This document shows, one piece after another, positions 60,278 through 64,000 of a stretch of 64,000 bases of DNA. Position 1 is the first letter of the stretch, and every line of letters starts with the position of its first letter. Both the position numbers and the translations under genes were made by a program. The notes beneath the pieces were generated by a model. It was not told the DNA's origin, did no database searches, and saw nothing but the letters and a program-made list of their open reading frames with translations. The DNA comes from Callaeas wilsoni (taxonomy: Eukaryota; Chordata; Aves; Passeriformes; Callaeidae), in contig VWPU01001233.1 of the NCBI GenBank assembly GCA_013398955.1, positions 186,001 to 250,000 on the forward strand, given 5' to 3'.

Positions 60278-62481
60278 CTGTGTGATATCCAAACTTGAGA
60301 AAGAAAAGAGTCTTCTTGAGAAAGAAGACAATGAAGGAGGAAGACCAGGAACCTTGTTGCAAACACCCTGCTGGTGAGTGCAGTGGGACCCTGCAGAGCA
60401 GAGTCCTTGGCCTTACACCTGTCCCAGCTCCAGACAGACTTTCAGCCATAACTTGTACCATCCTACAAAGGAATATCAGTGAGCCTCATGACTTCGACCT
60501 GCAGAAACCAGGCTTCTTCAGTTGCAGAATTTAGTAATCTACATATTTCCTTTAGATATTGAAGCACAGAGTAACTCAAAGGAGGTAAAGGATTTCCTCT
60601 TCTCTTTCTTCCTTTGCAGTAACACCCTCTAGTAGAGTGTATTGTGCCTGTCCTGTCATGGGGATGAAAGGGAGTCTGTGCATGCTGCAGGCCCCCAAGA
60701 CCGTCATGAGGACTGCTTATGATTTACCCTCTGCAGCTCTGATTCTGGTGTGAGAGGTGTAGGTGGATACAGCTCTCCCTAAGGGTAGAGCCACACTGTG
60801 GGTGCTTCCTCCAGACCACCAGCTCTGTGTGGGGATGATGCCCATAAGTTATTTGTCACAAGATGGGTCCCAGTGACCTAGAAACTCAGGACTACTAGGG
60901 GTTGCTTTTTTCCTCATTTTCTTCCCCAGGTGAAATTTTGCTTGACAGAATCCAGGCTCTGCTGAAGGCAGTGCACTAAAATGTGCAGTAAGTTATTTTT
61001 GCCCTGGCAGTACTCTCCAGACATAGCAACAGTATTTGAAGACAAAGAGCATGAAGCAGTAAAATATGCCAGATTTGAGTATTTGACCAAGATACTAATA
61101 AAGCTGGCAGTATTGGCAGGATACGTGCCAGTGAACTCACGTGGCAAATATGTGCAGATTCCTCTTTTTATATTGAAATCACCTCTTTTTCTTTTCCATG
61201 AAACAGGGGGAGAAGTTGTTGCCCTTTTCAAACCACTAACATTTGGATTTATGAGCATGCCACCCATATTTTTGTGTGGGGAGGACTGCCATTTCAAGTC
61301 TTGCCACTGCTAAAATTAACTGACATCTTAGGCCACATAAGCGGCTTATTCCCAAATGTCAAGTCACTAGGGACATTCACAGCAAAGAGAATGTTAATGG
61401 GATATTTCTGAGAATAGGCATTAAGTATGGAAAACACTGGAGCAAAGAAATGCATATTTCAAACTCATCTGAGCACCTTAGGCACCAGCCAGAGCATCCT
61501 GTGATGGGAAGCTGGTGAGATGCACAGTTGTACACAGGGAGTTGTGAGACTCAGTCATTTCCTCATCCTGAGCACTTTGTATTATCTTCCATTCCCAGCA
61601 CAAGGAGCACTTAATCCTTAGCTCGTTCAGCAATGAGATTCTTGTTTCAGCTGTCCCATCAACCCATCTGTAACAGAACCTTATGGCTGTGGACATCTCA
61701 TTCCAATTCCAGAAAGAAAATTATTTTTTTCCTACCTCAAACAAGAATTTAATAAGGGAAATATTGCATGAGAACAACTGTTTTGTGTTCCATAAGTAAA
61801 GCCTGGGACTAATCAGCCACTAACTTGATTTGCTGAGATCAGAATCAGGTAAGAAAGAAGGAAAATGTAAGCTGTGCTTAAGATTAGTATTTTATATGTT
61901 TTTACATTACAGGCTAACAATAAAAGCTAGTCAGTCAAGACTGGCTAGTCATGTGAAAGGGAGTAATTTGCCTGTGAAGCCTCATTGCTGTGTGCAAGCT
62001 ATTTTAAAAGGCACTGTGGAAATCTGGAATCCCTCCTGCACATGCCCAGATCACTGAAATAAATTTGCATGGTAGCGCCTCTACTGTGTAAAACGTGTAT
62101 TGGATTTGCGATCCGGCACCTCCTTTTCTCCTCTGAACTCCAAAACACACCTGGGCCATTCACCTGTCTCCCTTACAATGCTCATCCATCCTTAGAAATG
62201 AAGAAAACCAGAAAACTCTAACACAAACCCACCCAAGATCTCACCCTCTTTGACATTTGTAGAATAGATCACAAATAGATTATTGGATTCTTGTCATTTC
62301 CCCTTGCCTACCCCTTTCCCCCATCCCCAGTTTACCCTAATCAAAGTTAATACATTCCAACTAATATCTATGTTGATGCAAGAATCACTTTGTATTTCTG
62401 AGAAGCAGATTTTCTAGGTATGCAAATGGGATGCAAAATGGAATGCAAAAAGTCTGAGGGGGTCTGCACAAATACATGTGG
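60278..62481. other. Non-coding stretch
   Basis: No gene supported. The 60914-61313 segment is open on both strands for over 100 codons (plus strand from an ATG at 60981, 110 codons), but neither translation shows a domain. Opposite-strand openness argues for chance. Confidence 0.5.
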
Positions 62482-63083
62482 ATGTCTGTAGGGGTTTGGG
62501 TTCTTCTTGTGTTTTGTTGGGTTTTTTTCTCTTTCTTGAGGAAGTTTCCCCATAGGTGTGGCTGATGGCCCATCATGACTGGATACTTCACAGACAAAGG
62601 GGGTTATCAGCTCAGGGGAGAAGGCCGGTGGCCTCTCTCTCTCGTTACCTGGTGGTGCCCAGGTGGGGGGAAAATACCGCGAGAAGGGAGACGGCAGGGC
62701 GGGGAGACAACCCTCTCTCCTGGGGCTCGGACACTCTCTCACTCTCTCGCTCGATTTCTGCCCGTCTCTGCCGTCCCAGCTTGCCGCCGGAGCGCCCCTG
62801 CCAGCTGTGACCGGCACGGCGCCCAAGGGGAAGGTGCCCGCGGCCGAGACAGCCTCTTACTGGGTTTTTGTGGTTTTGTTTTGTTGTTAATACCAAAATT
62901 GTTGTTGTTTTTTCCTCATTAGATATACTAGTAAAGAACTGCTATTCCTATTCTCATATCTTTGCCTGAGAGCCCCTTAATTTCAAAATTATAATAATTC
63001 AGAGGGAAGGGGGTTTACATTTCTCATTCCAAGGGAGGCTCCTGCCTTTCTTGGTAAACACCTGTCCAAACCGAGACAATGTC
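62482..63083. repeat. 5-bp target-site duplication pair (atgtc) around the LTR
   Basis: atgtc at 62482-62486 immediately precedes the LTR and atgtc at 63079-63083 immediately follows it. Five-base duplications are typical of several avian ERV groups. Confidence 0.85.
62487..63078 (+). mobile_element. CpG-rich solo LTR of an avian endogenous retrovirus
   Basis: A 592-bp block with TGTA at its start and GAGACA at its end, flanked by a perfect 5-bp target-site duplication. It matches from memory a passerine ERV LTR with a T/G-rich head, a CpG-rich middle (about 62600-62860, including gagcgcccctgccagctg and gtgcccgcggccgagac) and a tail with tttgcctgagagcccctta, then attataataattcagaggg. The strand is inferred from that order. 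No gag/pol/env sequence lies beside it, so it is a solo LTR. The intact duplication and retained CpGs suggest it is the youngest insertion in the window. All long frames within it are products of GC-rich sequence and not genes. Confidence 0.9.
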
Positions 63084-64000
63084 CTGATGAGGCAATTCCC
63101 TGGGGAGCGCAGGAAGGTCTCTCTAATTAGGGGAGCTTGACTTAAACGGCAGCTGGCCAACTGCAACCCCAATTACTGGAACCATTTATGGAAACCTCGA
63201 GAGTCACGATCAGGTTTTCAACTGCAGATAATTTGGGGTAAGTACTGGATATTCGGTGTTGCATACTGGGGCTTCTTTGGGTTTGACTGTCATGGCTGAA
63301 GTTTAAATCTACCGTCAGTGCAATGAAATTGTGTCTCATAAAAATGTAAAGAGGTGAATTCTTCTCAACTTAACTGCTTCAGCTTTTACTTTCTTTGGTC
63401 TAAAAGCCTCTTCCTGTGAGAGGAAGGTATTGTCTTAATGAACTGACTGCCAAGTCCTTAGCAAAGCTGGCCTTTTTGAAGCCACATTTTATAGCAGAAA
63501 TGGACTGAGATTCCACCCATAACCTCAGTAATGAACTGGATTAAAGTGCTGATTTCATGATGTTTCTATCTAAAAGTGACCACTGCTAGAAGGTTCCAGT
63601 AGAGGCAGGAAACGTAAATGTCGCTTCAGAAATAAACAAACCATGATACACTTCCAATTCCTTCCCTCATAAAATCCCTTCTTGCTGCAGACAGCAGGAT
63701 CCTCAGCAGAATTTGTCACTTTTTCCTTCTCTTGGTAAGGAGAGGCCTCTAAAATATTTGGTCTGTTGCCTCAATTAAATAGCATGGGCTGAGAAGCAGA
63801 AGTGCAAAAATAATCAAGAAATTATCTTTGGTGAACCAACCAAAGATATGTGTTTACGTTTACGTGTTTGCATTACCCATAGTCCCAGGAACCAGGTTTG
63901 CTGAAGAGTTTTGTGGTTGTGTTCATAGCAGCAGCCCAACATGTGCTGTGCTCAGTGGCAGTGATTACAGCAAGGAAGGCAGCAAATATTTGGGGAGTTG
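63084..64000. other. Non-coding flank
   Basis: AT-rich unique-looking sequence up to the window edge. Nothing recognised. Confidence 0.55.

Noticed and set aside
60914..61313. Overlapping genes on both strands
   Set aside because: Openness on both strands over the same bases with no domains is a common compositional accident.
62368..62922. Several GC-rich frames as a CpG-island gene
   Set aside because: They lie largely inside the solo LTR with its target-site duplication. The CpG island belongs to the retroviral LTR.
1..64000. CRISPR array, operon, phage or plasmid system
   Set aside because: No regularly spaced identical repeats, no ribosome-binding sites, no gene clusters, and clear vertebrate retroelements throughout.

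Overview
This window reads as ordinary nuclear DNA from a bird, most likely a neoavian and perhaps a passerine. The evidence is the repeat content. There are several 3'-anchored CR1 LINE fragments with typical avian 3' ends, and three solo endogenous-retrovirus LTRs of types I recognise from neoavian genomes. Two long, decayed CR1 copies match an older sauropsid CR1 type, and two short MIR-like SINE relics are present. Base composition is AT-rich with few CpGs, apart from one CpG-rich LTR near the right end. No bacterial, organellar or viral-genome organisation is visible.

I cannot support any intact protein-coding gene. The long open frames are short by gene standards. They fall into frames inside CR1 or LTR sequence, frames that open only from a non-ATG codon (not expected to start translation in a vertebrate), and chance frames. 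The window is best read as intergenic or deep-intronic sequence. No tRNA, rRNA, snRNA or CRISPR array was seen.

Layout. Positions 221-1326 hold a minus-strand solo LTR with an internal ~48-bp degenerate tandem array, and 3361-3955 a second minus-strand solo LTR. Positions 5810-6467 hold a minus-strand stretch that reads like decayed coding sequence of unknown family. CR1 3' ends lie at 7950-8315 (+) and 18190-18634 (+), with a poor one at 24361-24480 (-). MIR-like relics lie at 11805-11925 and 17560-17725. A decayed ancient CR1 lies at 26900-27500 (-). An internally deleted CR1 lies at 31600-32060 (+), and a CR1 with recognisable reverse-transcriptase signatures at 33984-35190 (+). The best ancient CR1, about 1.5 kb, lies at 49960-51500 (-). 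A CpG-rich solo LTR with a perfect 5-bp target-site duplication lies at 62487-63078 (+). Everything between is unique-looking AT-rich sequence with simple repeats and a few hairpins or palindromes.

Nothing forms a pathway or operon. The items most worth checking are four possible exon or pseudogene candidates (5.8-6.5, 9.4, 14.1-14.7 and 14.8-15.0 kb), the two ancient CR1 copies of apparently one family on the same strand, the young solo LTR, and several perfect inverted repeats. I did not find a convincing new biological system.
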